This document shows positions 26,801-39,360 of a stretch of 64,000 nt of DNA, in pieces. The notes under the pieces were generated by a model, which saw only the letters and a program-made list of their open reading frames with translations, was not told the DNA's origin and did no database searches. The DNA lies in assembly GCF_047495875.1 (NCBI RefSeq), contig NC_092462.1, positions 38,283,523 to 38,347,522 on the forward strand, in the 5' to 3' direction. Within the stretch, counting starts at the first letter, position 1; the number at the start of each line of letters is the position of its first letter. Source of the stretch: Pithys albifrons albifrons. Its lineage: Eukaryota; Chordata; Aves; Passeriformes; Thamnophilidae. The position numbers and the translations under genes were made by a program.

Positions 26801-29393
26801 GTGCTTCAGGTTCAGCTTTTGTAAAGCACAGGCGATAAAGTGTTGTGGTTGGCGACAACTACCACAGTACTAAATGTCTGAGGCTCATTCATTGTTTGGT
26901 TTAGGGGTGCTATGAATAAATGAATAGTAAAAAAACATGACAGAAAGAGTGTGCTATGGCCAAATGTAAAAGAGAGATCAAAACTCCCTTCCGAAATGTG
27001 CAGGGGTAAATTATCCCTGTCTCTGGTGATTCATGTTGTCTTTTGATGGTGTGTGTGTGCTGGAGTGCCTTATAATTTGTATACCCTGACCAATTATGGA
27101 GGATCAATTTGGTCTGCACATTTGTCTTCCTCCCAACTCCTCTTGGCAAAAGAGGGGTTTGTCTGCAAACTTGCTTCCCATATACACCTCAGCTGCCAAA
27201 ACCCCAGAGTCAGCTTGCTAAGACAGTGAACAAGGAAGTGAGATCCTGAGGATGTATTTGTTCTCTTTCTTCATCAGGATAGCAAAATGTTTCAGAAAGC
27301 ATAATGTTTCCCTCTGAAAAAAAAAGAAAAAAAAAGGGAAAGATACAGTAATTGGGCTCCCGTACAAATACATATTTTATAGTTGCTTTGTTTTCTTAAT
27401 ATTTTTAATAAATGATAACTTGTGACTAATGCAACATCAAATATTGCAAATTTCTCTGTATTCTCTAGCTTGACAGAAACTTAGTGAACAGCAGACAAAC
27501 AGATGCTTCTTTAACATGGAACTGCTGAGGGAGGACTCAAGGGATACCTACATGCTTCTGTTTCGTTGCCAGTTCAGTCATTGCTCTGTTTTTGAAGAAT
27601 CTTTCTAGTCCAGGGAAGACTTGAAAGAAAGTAAATATTGTTTTCCCTTTCAGAATCAGAAAGGGAATCAGAAAAGCATACCCTTAATTTTCTACATAAG
27701 TCTTCATGCTCTGCATCTTAGAGTGTATCTATGCATGTGCAACTGTCTAGGTGTGTGCATAAATGATTCAGATGATAACCTGAAAGCCATTCAGTAGAAG
27801 ACTAACAGAAATAAATTAAAATCTCAAGTGACACTTATAAATTTGTTCAACATTCCCAGTGTGTCTGCGTCTGGGCAAGAAAAATCTGAAAATGCCTTCA
27901 AGACATGTTTTCTTCAATAGGCCAAACCCAAAGCATCCTAAGCCAACAACAGACTCTCCATTTCCATTTGTCTGATTTGAAATGGGTTCAGTGGATCCAA
28001 CAGGTTGATGTAATGAGAAGCTAAGTGATTTCATATGCAATAAATAAAATTCTGCTGCTGTACATGTCTAAATTATGCTAATTTAAATCCCCAGAATGCA
28101 TGAGTGCTCAACAGTTATTAATTCCTTATCCAAAATAATGAGCTTAAATTTTGAGATGAAGTCCCTGGAAGATTTATGGAAAATGTCTCCTTTTCTTTAA
28201 TTGGAAGAATTTGGCTTGTTTTTTTTTTTTTGTAAGAGTAAAAATAAACCAAATCTTTCTGATTTAGACAAGATTTCTTTTCTTGTAGTTAAATTTGAGA
28301 TGTTAACACCAAAGTGTACAGCCCAGAGGCAAATATGGTAATGGTTTATAGATTACAATAGCTATTATCCTATTTACTCTGAGAACAAGCTATGAGCTCT
28401 AAAAAATTAACAGTATAATGACTAAATATATTGGAACCTAGACCAAACGTTGTTTTCTAAAGTTTAAAAGTGTAAGGTCATGGCAGTTCAGGCTGGCACT
28501 CTTTCAATAAATTGTGCTGACAATTGTGTCAGTTTGCTATAATCCTTGGGCTACATTATACATTATCCTACAAATTGCTGTAAATGGAAATAAACAATGG
28601 TGCTCAGGGGACTGACTTAGCCCACACAGAGCAAAATAACCCAATCAGAGTGCAAGGGAAGATCATAGCTTTTATCCTTCGTTTAATTTATTTAATGTGT
28701 TTGTACACTACTAAGTCTATGAAAAAATATTGAAGTATATTCTCAATTGGATATATGGATGAACACACGGAAATGGGATGGATAAATACCCACAAGCATT
28801 AGGACCAAAAATACATGATTTGGGGCATTTTGAATGGTAAATCATCCACTGATACAATTCTAAGAGCTGAGAACCAACAACATATTTAGACAGCATTTAC
28901 CAAGAAGTGACATTTCACTGCTTTTTTGATATTTGAAAGTCAGTGGGAGGAAGGAACTGCTACCTTGAAAGAAATTAAATTCTGCTCATCTGCAAGTGGG
29001 TGGCATCTTTACTCCTTTAGTCAAAGCAGCTCTTGAATCCTAGTTGGCTTATAATTTCAGTTTTAAAACTTTAATGAATACAACATTTAATACCTCCCAT
29101 AAAACTAAAAGCATTTTCATCTTGTACACAGGACACAAGTGAAACCAAGTGCCACCTCTCCTTACCCTACTGTGTGTTCTTGCTGCAAACACACAAGTTG
29201 GTCTGGTGCTGGGCTGCTAGGTTGCTTTGGAGTGATTAAATCCTGTGTGATTTAGAGGCTGATTTGCTTTGCCCTGTTATCTTAGAAATAGAAATGCTTT
29301 TTTTTTTTTTGTACTGGCAATAGTCCTGATAGAGGTATGTTATGAATACAAAGGAAAGCAGGCTATCAATGAAGATACTTTTGTTTGGTTTTG

Positions 29394-29476
29394 AAACAAA
29401 ACAAAACAAAAACAACAAACAAAAACCACCCAAACAACAAACAAACAAACAAAAAACCAACAAAAACCCAACAAAT
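29394..29476. repeat. (CAAA)n-type low-complexity tract
   Basis: The plus strand is almost entirely A and C here, in CAAA, CAAAA and ACAAAC units. The minus strand is T/G only. Confidence 0.9.
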
Positions 29477-31703
29477 CTTGGTTCTAGTGGTTTAGGGATG
29501 AGGATGTTTACAGGATAATTTGAGTGGAGACTAAAACAAGGGGAACACTTTCATCCTTTCTGATAAATAGATGTTTGTACAGCATCATGAAGATGAGAGA
29601 CATGATAAGTGTTATTAATTAATATTATTTCAAAATAGTTATAAGATATTGATAATATTTATATATTTATGACAACAAAAATATTTCAATATCAAAGTGA
29701 ATTATCCCAGAAAAAATGCCAAGCTTTTGATCTGCTTATACATCACATCAGTGGAAACTTTTTCCTTTCAACCTAGAGTTACATTCAAAAGCAGAAAGAT
29801 ATACAGCTGACGTTTCAAACTGAACGACACTACGATAAACTAGGGTTTCTCTAGAAGATAAAATACATCATAAATCGGTGTAACACTTACCTCATTTTAA
29901 ATATTACTGTCTCCTTTTATCAGGTAACACTATATAACCTCCCTTTACCTCCTTTCTTCCCATATTTTATTTGGTATATTAATTCTGAACAATGATCACA
30001 ACCAGAATTTTTTTAATTAAAATCAAATATATGGCTTTAGAGGCTTAGGTTATCTGATAAAAATATTTTAATTAAAAGTATACTGATTCTTTTGGCTCCC
30101 TGATGAATTGACAATAATTGAAATGTACAGTGTTAATTTTAATCTGCAGACAGTTGTTTAAAGGAATAATTTTTACCCTTTTTCAAAGTAAAAAATAAAT
30201 ATGGAAAAAGAAACGCCTTAAGGGAAAGAGGTAACTGTGGCCCAATGATCTTTTTATTGCAGACTGTCAAAAAAAACCATTATTGGATAAAGCTTATTAC
30301 ATTTACTTATAAAGTTATTTTATTTTATATTTCTAAGGATTAAGAAATACTTCTATGACAGCAGTTACTGAGTTGTTTCTATTTTCATTGTACTCTGCCT
30401 CTAGATGAACTTTAAATCTCTTGCAAATATACTTTCTGCACAAAATGCTGATTCCATCATGATCAATTGTGAAAGATTTCACTAAAGTGAGGATTCATCC
30501 CTGGGTCTTGCCCCGAGGAATATGAATGTAACAAGTACAAATTTCAAACTGAGAAAACTATTTGTATGTCAGGAATGTGGCTGCTGTGTAGAAGCTCTGC
30601 AACATCCCATTAGAGAAATGTGGTTTGAGGAGAGGATAAGAAACAGCACTCTAACACCTAAATTAAAAAAAAATCAAGATCACACAAAAACCAAGAAAGA
30701 GAAAAGAAATGTCAATTTTTTAAATATATTTGTTTGTTTATTTATACTGTAACCCACTGTCAGAATAACTTTTTTCTGGTATTTTTGAGAAGTTCTGGGT
30801 CAAACATCTATATGAAAATTGATTCTAGTATGATCTTTGTAAGACAGGTCAGAAGCTAGGAGTGGTAAATTATTTTAAACGGACATATATTTTAACATGA
30901 ATTTGAAAGCTGGGACTGAAGCAAAAGTATAGATATTGAGTGGCAGCTACTATATAAAAGTTTCTGCATAAGAAAAATTGGAAATGCCAGAAACATGTGC
31001 TTAAGTTACTACAGTTTTTTTTTTCCTTTTGAAATTGTTGAACTTAATTAGATATTAATTCCAGGTGGGATGTTGCCTGGAATTCTTTCATTTATAATGA
31101 TTGATTTTTAAGATCTAATCCATTTTTATAAATCACTGTATGAGCATGACTCCATTCAGAACAGAGATTTAAACCTATTGTGACTGTTCTGACCTTAAAT
31201 ATTATGCAACCATGGAATAGACAGTAAAAGTTACTATGGGATACTCTTACAAATAAATAAATTAAATAATTTACACTTTTACAGAAATTTGAAATGTCTT
31301 TATTTTCTAAGGCTGATGATGATTACTCAAAATTAACTTGCTACAATAAAAATCAAATAAATTCAAATAAACTATCATGTTTCGGTTTAGGTTTCTAATG
31401 TATCAACTTAGGTTGATCTACACATTAAAATGAAACAAAAATATTAAAAGGCTTGGAAATAGACAGAATCTGTGTGTGCCACTGAATACTACAGAAAAGT
31501 AAAAGCTGTTCCTGTGCTACCCACATTAACAACAGCATAAACTAGGTGCAGTAACAGACTAAGTACACTGAGAGTGTGTGTGCAAATGTCAAGATGTGAA
31601 GGGTTACTCTCTCCCTTTAATGTGCCTTCTCCCTAAGCAAGCACTTTATTTAGGCAATTTTCAGAAGTGTGGGACACTGTCCATTAATATTGTTGGCCAG
31701 ACT

Positions 31704-31717
31704 TCACTAGGGGGCTA
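31704..31717 (+). promoter_or_regulatory. CTCF-type binding motif
   Basis: TCACTAGGGGGCTA matches the CTCF core CCASYAGRKGGC except for the first base. The strong AGGGGGC block is present. Confidence 0.4.
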
Positions 31718-32807
31718 AATAAGATCCTGAGAGTTCAGCTGTGGGCATATACCTTTAAAAATTTTGTTCTGCAGTGTTAACCTTTAAAAATTTCTTAATT
31801 TATGCACAGTTGATTACTGTCATTCGTTCCAGATCTTGCAAATACTCCTGGAGTCAAGCTTATTCTTGTGAGTTGTGTAGATAGTGCCTAAATATTTTTC
31901 TGTGTATCAGTTTTCACTTTGCACTGTGATCCTCTAGTAAGGAAAGGAGGAAGATTTATTTTTGCACACTGTTTCTTATTTTTTATTATATTTCTGTAAA
32001 TGTTTTGTAAGTTTTAATAAGATTTGTAAATTTTCAATATTTCCTGATAATGGGTGTTTAGGGTGTGAGAGAAGATGAAACTTGAGTTGGCAAATCAATG
32101 AAATCACAAACCAGAAATTTTAGAAACAGGTAGGTAACTGATTTTAATTCCTTGACATTAAACTAAAAAATGTTGGTTTCTGAAGTGGTGTTGCTGTTTT
32201 CTCATCATTTAATGTTATAACTTGACATTTTTGCCTTTCTTATACATACCTAATTATGATTGGGTAACCATAATAACAGAATTAATGAGGTATTCTGCAT
32301 AAATGTTTTAAATCAACACTAATCCTTAGTTAATAGTATTCTTTCTTTAGGATAAAATGCCTCTGTTATCAGCTTCCTAAAATGCTTATCAGTTGGTGCT
32401 TTTTAGTCTCTTTTAGCTGTTTAATAGCAAAAAATAAATGAAAATCAGTGTGGAAATGTTGCCTCCACTAGATCAGTGGCTTGGTTTAGAAGCAGGCTTG
32501 TGGCAACCAGGCATCCAATGGCTTTTACTTGTCATTCATCTCATATCTATACTGTTTGCTCCATAAGACAACAATAACAGACAATATGATGAAACTTGAA
32601 CTGCTTAAATGTTTTGTCAGCCTGTGCTTTTCTTGAGTATAGTTTGAAACAACATACTTCTTATCTCCTCTGGTTGGTTTTTTCCGCCCATTTTTTATTA
32701 TCTTCCTTCACAGAAGGGTAACATTTGTTTCTTTATTTTTGCATATGAATTTACTGCAACAGATAACAGGATATTGCAGTCTTTGTGATGATTTAAAAGC
32801 AAGGAAG

Positions 32808-32812
<5 letters not shown>

Positions 32813-32843
<31 letters not shown>
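32813..32843. repeat. Poly-T run of 31
   Basis: Uninterrupted T31, the longest homopolymer in the window. It could be the tail of a minus-strand retro-insertion, but I recognise no gene or repeat to its right and found no target duplication. Confidence 0.95.
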
Positions 32844-32846
<3 letters not shown>

Positions 32847-34370
32847 TGCTGTTTCTTTACCTCCTTTGCTTTTGGTTTTGCTTGTGTTGGATTGACCTGC
32901 ACATGTGCTGTAGACAGTCTTCTGGCTTGTATGCATGCACACACATGTGGTGCATATACCAAGAGGATCTACCACAAGTGTCTGCATGTATTCCTACAAT
33001 TAAAACTGCTCTCTTTTGAAAAGAGGGCTTATTGACATGTGTCACTACAAACAAACAAAAAAAATATTCCCGATCTCATAATCAGCATATCCTGAGAGAG
33101 AAATGCGCAGAAGCAATATTAATATCTGGGAGAGTGTTCTGGTTTTGTGACTGCTTTTCACTTCCTGTTTCTCTACAGGAGAAATCCCAGTACTGTGTGG
33201 GGTAGTCTTTCAGCTTTGAAAAACATACACACCCTCTGCAGTGACTGCACCCTTAATACGTGCCTGCTGCATATTTTGATGGTGAATCAACATGTATCAT
33301 TAAGATAATTTTTGGTTTTCTGATATAGAAGCAGAAATAATCATATGGAACACAGAAAAATGATATTTCTATTTACTTTTTCACCATTTAATATAGCAAT
33401 GGAATAGTCTGTTAAATGAGGACATTGACCTGTTTATTCTTAACGTCTGTGAATACTTTCATTGTTTTGAAAAAAAAGTCTTAAAAAGTTTCAGAGGAAA
33501 ATCATATTAATTCTTTTGAGATAACATTTATATTTTTGGTTATATGTAGATAAAAATGAAAACACATTAAGTTATGTCTGAGTACATATTTTGTTCAGAA
33601 ATTAATAGTACTAATGAAATAGTATTTTTCTTAAGCAGGAATAAAGGAAAACCTTTTAAATACCACAAATATTGCCACCAAGCTTTGCATTTTATAAGCC
33701 TCTGTCTGACTTTATACAATTTTACTCCCCCATCAGAAGAAAAATGGATCCACTTCTAACTGTGCTTTCCTGCTAAAGGTATGAAAAGTTGTTAAAAAGG
33801 AAATATAGGATCAATTTACTGTTAAATGTATTACAGAAGTAAAATGTTAAAATGCTGCAATGGTATGTTGGAAGCATTTAATTTTGATAGGCATGATATA
33901 TAGCTAGGGAAGTAAATGTACTCAAATAATTATGCTGTCTTTGAAAGATTAGGTAATTTAGAAGTAGATTATCCAATGAGACTGAAGTAGTAGTTGTCGA
34001 ATTTTCAGGAAGCAATTAAGCAAGCAGAGGGTCTCTCTTTTTTACTGGCCGTTTCTGGATTACATAGTGATTATGAAGAGAGACAAGAAAAATGACAGAG
34101 CAGGCTAAACAGCACATCAAACTCCCCTTGAAGAAAGCTTTTTTTTCCCAAAGTGGTTTTCTGAATTACGAATAAGATAGGTAATATCTTGGGATACTTT
34201 TGGTGCAGATACATGAGAAATTATGCCCTTTGGAAAGGCAGGAGACACCATAGGCAACTAAATTTTTTTAATACCTCTCAATGAAATCTGTATTACCCCA
34301 AAAGACTACTTTCCTGTTTAGGGTTTGGACGAGGGGTTTTTTCCCTTCCCCTCCCCACACTGTTTTGGGG

Positions 34371-34428
34371 ATTTTTTTCTTTGTTTCTTTCTTTTTTTTT
34401 TTTCTTGTTCTTTTTATTTTATTTAAGG
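34371..34428. repeat. T-rich low-complexity tract
   Basis: Long T runs with occasional C and G, leading into TTTATTTTATTTAAGG. Confidence 0.85.
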
Positions 34429-35891
34429 TTTTTGTTTAGACCTCAGCTCTTCTGGTTGGTTGCCATCTGGCACTCTGCCTTTTCTTTCTAAAAGTGGGGC
34501 CACGATATCTTCTCCAGCTGTTGTTGGTGCTGCCCGAGCCTTCACACAGCTCCACAGCACTCACAGAGCACCTCAGTCCTTCTTGGGTGTACACAGACCC
34601 ATTTCATAATGCTCTGATTTTTTCAATTTGCATGTTGGAACATTAAATAACTACTTTTGGGTTTCTCAGCAAGATTGATTATGTCAGGTAATGAGCTTGG
34701 GTCTCAGTTTTGCAGGCTAAGAAATTTCAGGGCCTGCCCCTTGGAGCAGAAGGCAAGAGTCCAGAGTAGAGATGCAGTACGATGATCAAAAACCCGCCCA
34801 CTGGGCAGTGGAAACGGAGCAGGGCTGTGTCTTTTGATTTTGTAAATTCTTATGTAACCGTCTTAGGAATCAGTCCTTGAGTATCTATGTAATAAGTGCT
34901 GTAAAACCAAGACGTTTTCTGACTTCATGAAGATGAGAAAAATGAGTGTTCAGCCATTAAAATGGCTTTCATCTTTATTCTCAATTTTTCATCCGTCTTT
35001 CTCAATGTATTTCTGTAGAACTAATGCAAGAGAAGAAATCACAACGGTAGCATCCGGGAAGGTGAGGAATTAGATCAGATCACTGCTGCTGGTTTCTTTG
35101 AGAAATAGGCAGCAAAAAACACTCCTGACCTTACACAAGACTTTAGGAAACCTCTCATAGTGTTCTGTGCCTGGATTTGCACCACACAAAGCCGTAAGGG
35201 ACCACCTGGGACCACTTGACTGGCCTCAGAAAAAGAGAAGAGTAATCTAAGTATTTTGAATAGCCAGACTGACATTACAATTGCCTACAAGTAGTCACTT
35301 CTCTCTTGACTTTTTCCTGAGGCATGAAATTTCTCCTGGGAGCATTCTGCAGACCTTGGCCTTTTCAGTTTCCTAAAGAGCTAATTGTTATGCACATCAA
35401 TCAGTGCTTCAGCCACTCTCTCGAATAGTGCTAGGAGTAGTGTGGAAACTTTCCATCTTGAAAACAGAGCCAGCTTTCTTTACTTTATTTTTTCATATGA
35501 TAGACTAATGCAAGATTTCTCCTCAAGACATAAGGATTGATATGTGTTCACCTTCCCTGTTCACTGCTTTAAACTGCAGTATGTAGACTTCTGATTAATG
35601 TTGCTAACTACTGAACACCTGCTGCTGTGTTCCCTTAAGAGGACTGGAAGTCACTGATGGGATCTCTTGGAATCTATAGTTTCCTGTGCAGCAAATAATC
35701 TGATAACAATTCCATAACTAAATCTTATAAATGAACTGCAAATTAAATGTCCATTTTCATTTTAAAATTTTAAAAAATTGGAATTTGAGAAATTTAGAAG
35801 AATTTTTTTTACAATTTTTTAAGCAGTCACCTTAAATGTTTTCACTTCCACACTTAATGGGTGGTTAATTTTTTCTCAAAACTAAATTACC

Positions 35892-35957
35892 TTTTTTATT
35901 ATTATTTCATCAGCTTTTTATTATTATTTTATCAGCTTTTATTATTATTTTATCAGC
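35892..35957. repeat. Tandem repeat, three copies of a roughly 22-bp unit
   Basis: The unit is TTTTATTATTATTTTATCAG plus C, with copies at 35892-35914, 35915-35936 and 35937-35957. Copies differ in the length of the first T run and by one C/T change in copy one. Confidence 0.9.
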
Positions 35958-37177
35958 ATTTCTATGTGAAAACCGTATTTTCAAAACACTGTATCTGGTA
36001 GCTGGAAAATTAAGATAGTAGGAAATTATGACAGTAGATGAAGGTGATAGTTATTTTTCTTAAGACTTTCCAAGGTCACAGACAAAATGGCCTGAACCAG
36101 CCTGAGAAGCCTTTGCTTTTCTGCATTGCACCATCTGATTAGCAGTGCATGCATGACACTAGATAGTGTTGATGACACTAAACAGGCCCTTTTCAACCTC
36201 TTCGTTCCTGGTAAAACCAGATATGCACCTGCACATCAAGAATACTGCACTTCTGACTGCATCCATAATGTACAGGAGAAGTATCTGAAAAAGTACTGAT
36301 ATTTCTTAGATATATGCATATGTGCTTATTAATTGAGTTTTAGGACAGATCTGTTGACAGACTGCTTTCTTTTATTAACTGAAACTGCTGAATAGAACTG
36401 ATTGTATTGCCTTTGGAGTTACCAGACTGTTGTTTTTAAGGGAAATGATACTGGAAACAGTGTCCAGGGAGAGGCTGACTTGTGAAAAGTAAGTTGTTGC
36501 AAACAAATTTAGGACTGGTGGGGAAAGGCTTTCCTTGATACCCTAGAGAGGGGTACCTGAAAGGACATATTAGAGAAATGTTTGAGAGTTGTTTTGCATA
36601 TGGTAATAACACCAAAACCTGCAAACTGCAGATCAGCAGTACATTTTCATATGGAGAACACTATGAGACACTAAACTGAAGCTGTTAATCACAGTTGTTA
36701 TTAATTACTGTGGGTGAACAAGGGATTACAGAAGGAATAAGATTGATTTGCAGTCTGAAAGCATGTGTCCAAAGCATCTTTCGGTATTATGTACTCTCTC
36801 GAGTTAAAGAGCTAAAATTCTTCAAACAAGTGTGGTGTGAATAACTGCACAGTTCCGAGGTGCATTATCCTCTACATCTGGGGAATTATTGGGCATGATT
36901 ATAAATTCAAGGAGAAAAACTTGTGGGTGTATATGAGACACCGAAAAGCCTTGAGATTCGTTTTCAGTTCATTGTTGTATTGGGTCAGATTTACAAAGTT
37001 TCAGATTTGTCCCCAAATAATTAAATATGACTGATTTTGGAGCCCACGTTTGATCCTTTGGCTTCTGTGCAGAGAAACGTGTACGAATATGCTTGCCAAG
37101 GCACTTAGTTTAAAGAAAAAACCAAACCCTGTCAAACCATTTTTTTAACCCGCTAAAAAGCTGTGTTCTTTTCCTAG

Positions 37178-37318
37178 TCCCGCGGCACTCCTCGAGCAAC
37201 AGACGGGAGAAAAAAATATTTATTTTCACTGTATTTTGTTTGCACCTTTCCAGCCTTGCTGCCCGTTTGCCACTGGTTATGCAGGAGCGACCGGCTCCCA
37301 ACCCTTTCACGGCTACAG
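37178..37318 (+). other. Candidate non-coding exon in the CpG island
   Basis: A pyrimidine-rich acceptor (GTTCTTTTCCTAG, AG at 37176-37177) and a donor CAG|GTAATC (GT at 37319) bracket 141 bases. Further donor-like signals on the same strand are TTAG|GTAAGC (GT at 37565) and CAACAG|GTAAAT (GT at 38343). These could end first exons starting within the island. Splice signals of this strength occur by chance, so this is a weak prediction. Confidence 0.2.
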
Positions 37319-38377
37319 GTAATCCCCGGCTTCACTCCCCACAGGGGTGGCAGCTCTCCGTGCCGCTCAGCCTTTCGCCCCTGTTCCTGAACTTCTCTTA
37401 ATACTTTTTTTTTTCTTTCGAGGAGACGGCCGGGCGAAGGTAAATCTCCCGTCGGCGGCAGGGGCAAGAGGAGCCCCCGAGCTCCCCCCGTGTTCTCTGT
37501 GCTCTGGCTTTCCTCTCCGTGAAGCCCTGTGTACAGAAAGGGCTCCCTTCTGCCTTTCAATTAGGTAAGCGAGATTTATTTACTTTTACTCTTTCTCCCA
37601 TACCTACACGTATTTAGTGTCTGTAGCTCCTGTCAGTTTTAGGATTGGGTGTTCTTTTGATTTCCACCCTCTACCTCCTCCAGATTAAGTTATTTATTTG
37701 CATTTCCCCGGAGGCAGATTTAAATCAAATGTCCGTGTAAGGGAGGACTTCATCCCGCCTGACTCCTACAGCCAGGAGACAGACGGCTCTCGCTCAGGCC
37801 GCAGTGTGCGGGAGACGGGCAGCAGAGCACTCCGGCTGAGCGCCTCGCCCTCGCCTCGGCTGAGGCTCCCGCGGCTCTGGGAGTCCTCAAGGAGCCCCCG
37901 TTGGGTGGGAGGCTTCTTCCCAGCATGTCTGAGGGGCTCGCTGAACTCAACCTCAGTACATATCCTCAGGGAAAAAAACATCAAAAAAACCCCCAACAAC
38001 ACAAAACGCAACAAAACCACCAGGGTATCGCTGGAGAAGGAGGGTTTCCCGATGTTTAAGGACCAAAGTTGTGGGGACAGCGCTTGGCACCGGCGGGTCC
38101 TTTTGAGCTTTGCCGGAGCGCCTTATATGGTGGGGGCAGGGAGGGGGGCACCCCGGGCACGGCTGCGAGGCGCCGAGCCCAAGCCGCGGGGAGCGTGTGC
38201 ATGGGGGGTCGCTCTGTGTTACACGCGCTTGTGTGTCATTCCAGGGGGCACAGAGAGAGGCTGCCGGAGGAGATGGGGGATTTCCGAGGAGATCAAAGCC
38301 CGCCAGAAGAGAGAGCGATAGCATCCTTCGCGGCCGCAACAGGTAAATCGTATTTAGCTACTGTACGTCGGGGTTTT

Positions 38378-38482
38378 GTTGCTGTTGTTAGTTGAACTTT
38401 TTGGGTTGGTTTGAGCTTTTTATTTGGCTTTGTGGTTTTGGTTTGTTTTGGTTTGGTTTTTTGTGTGTATGTGTGTGTGTGC
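38378..38482. repeat. GT-rich tract with (TG)n splitting the CpG island
   Basis: GTTTTG/GGTTT units are followed by TGTGTGTATGTGTGTGTGTG. The tract interrupts the CpG-dense sequence between its two blocks. Confidence 0.85.
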
Positions 38483-39020
38483 ATTTGTGGTAGGTTTAAT
38501 ACATTTTTTTCAAAAAAATTTCTCCCTTTTCCCCTCCTCTCGGCGTTTACTGAATGTCACGGACCTGCCTGGGGGACGTGGCTGTTGGCATCCCGAGGAG
38601 CTCCGCCGCCCTGTCCTAAGCCAGGTGCCTGTCCCGAGCAGGGGGACGGATCCCGCCGGCTCCGCGCCGGCGACGGGAACAACGCGGAGATGCGAAGTGC
38701 CCGTCCCAGCCGGAGCGCTCTTCCGCCCGCCGCCCTTCCCTCCTCCCTCTGCGCAGCTCGGCCCCAGCCCCACGGGCGCGGAGCTCTGCGGGCCCTTCGC
38801 TGCCAGCCACCGCGGGCGATGACACGGGAGAACACATTCCACTCCGAAGCTCCAGGCGCGACTTCCCTGAAGAAACGGAGGGGAGTAAAGCCAAAGATTT
38901 GTCTATTTGGCATTAAAAAGGGGTCACCTGCTACGCGCCCTGACCGCAGGAGAGCCCAGCATGGCCCGAGGGGTACGGTCCCGAGCGAGGCCTGCGGGAG
39001 CTTTTATCGCCCATAAGGAG

Positions 39021-39360
39021 GACCGAGAGAGTGGCCAGTAATGCGATCAGGAAAGGAGGCATTAGGCAGAACAGGGCTCAGGCACTGAGTGCCTAAAAGC
39101 GCGCTCTCAAAAGACACTTCGGGTCGACCCGCAGTAAAGGTTTTATTGGTAACTCAAAAGCGCCTCGCAGCCGCAGGTTTAGCATTAATGACCGCCTCGG
39201 TGGGTAGGAATTATAGTGCCGGGTTGGTGGCGAGACCTAGCGGGCAAAGGGCACTAAGCGGTAATAACAACTATTTACTAAAGGAGTTACTACCAAATGA
39301 ATGCCGGGATTCAGGCTTCGATTTGCCGGATAAATTTATAGTAATTACGAAAGCAGGTCA
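39021..39360. promoter_or_regulatory. CpG-containing, TAAT-rich tract beside the CpG island, possible conserved enhancer
   Basis: This stretch is unlike both the island and the desert. It mixes many CpGs with AT-rich homeodomain-like words (ATTAATGA near 39185, GGTAATAA near 39260, GTAATTACG near 39341). It also contains a direct-repeat-1 nuclear-receptor-like GGGCAAAGGGCA (39242-39253) and the palindrome AGGCACT-G-AGTGCCT (39080-39094). No repeat family or coding pattern is seen. That mixture is common in conserved developmental enhancers. The call is inference, as conservation cannot be read from one sequence. Confidence 0.25.

Larger units (their letters stand above)
11981..31703. other. 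Gene desert, about 20 kb
   Basis: Unique AT-rich DNA with scattered homopolymers and the simple repeats listed. Overlapping antisense frames near 18.75-19.11 kb (about 100 codons each) and 20.73-21.08 kb are the longest, and neither resembles a known protein. The 25.4-25.66 kb stretch is somewhat richer in CpG and transcription-factor-like words than its surroundings, but nothing definite can be called. A G-rich run lies near 26.37 kb. Confidence 0.65.
31718..37169. other. Gene-poor sequence leading to the CpG island
   Basis: No gene seen. It contains the T31 run, the T-rich tract at 34.4 kb and the 22-bp tandem repeat at 35.9 kb. The GC content stays low until about 37.15 kb. Confidence 0.65.
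37170..39020. promoter_or_regulatory. CpG island in the gene desert, candidate promoter of an undescribed transcript
   Basis: Base composition changes abruptly from AT-rich desert to GC-rich sequence dense in CpG, including a NotI-type GCGGCCGC at 38330-38337. Two dense blocks (about 37.2-38.4 and 38.55-39.0 kb) are separated by a T/GT-rich stretch. Open frames of up to about 200 codons exist on both strands, as GC-rich DNA allows, but none resembles a protein I know. They overlap one another antisense and look arginine- and proline-rich from composition. CpG islands usually mark promoters, often bidirectional, so an unannotated non-coding RNA promoter is the best reading. A developmental CpG-rich enhancer is an alternative. 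Confidence 0.6.

Noticed and set aside
32844..33060. A minus-strand retro-insertion with the T31 run as its tail
   Set aside because: The adjacent sequence matches no gene or repeat I know and I found no target duplication.
35892..35957. CRISPR-like repeat pattern
   Set aside because: The repeats are directly adjacent without spacers and this is vertebrate DNA.
37698..39016. Long open frames (about 130-207 codons) on both strands of the CpG island
   Set aside because: They overlap antisense, have low-complexity Arg/Pro/Ser/Gly-rich content and run through the simple GT tract. None resembles a known protein. GC-rich DNA lacks stop codons by chance.
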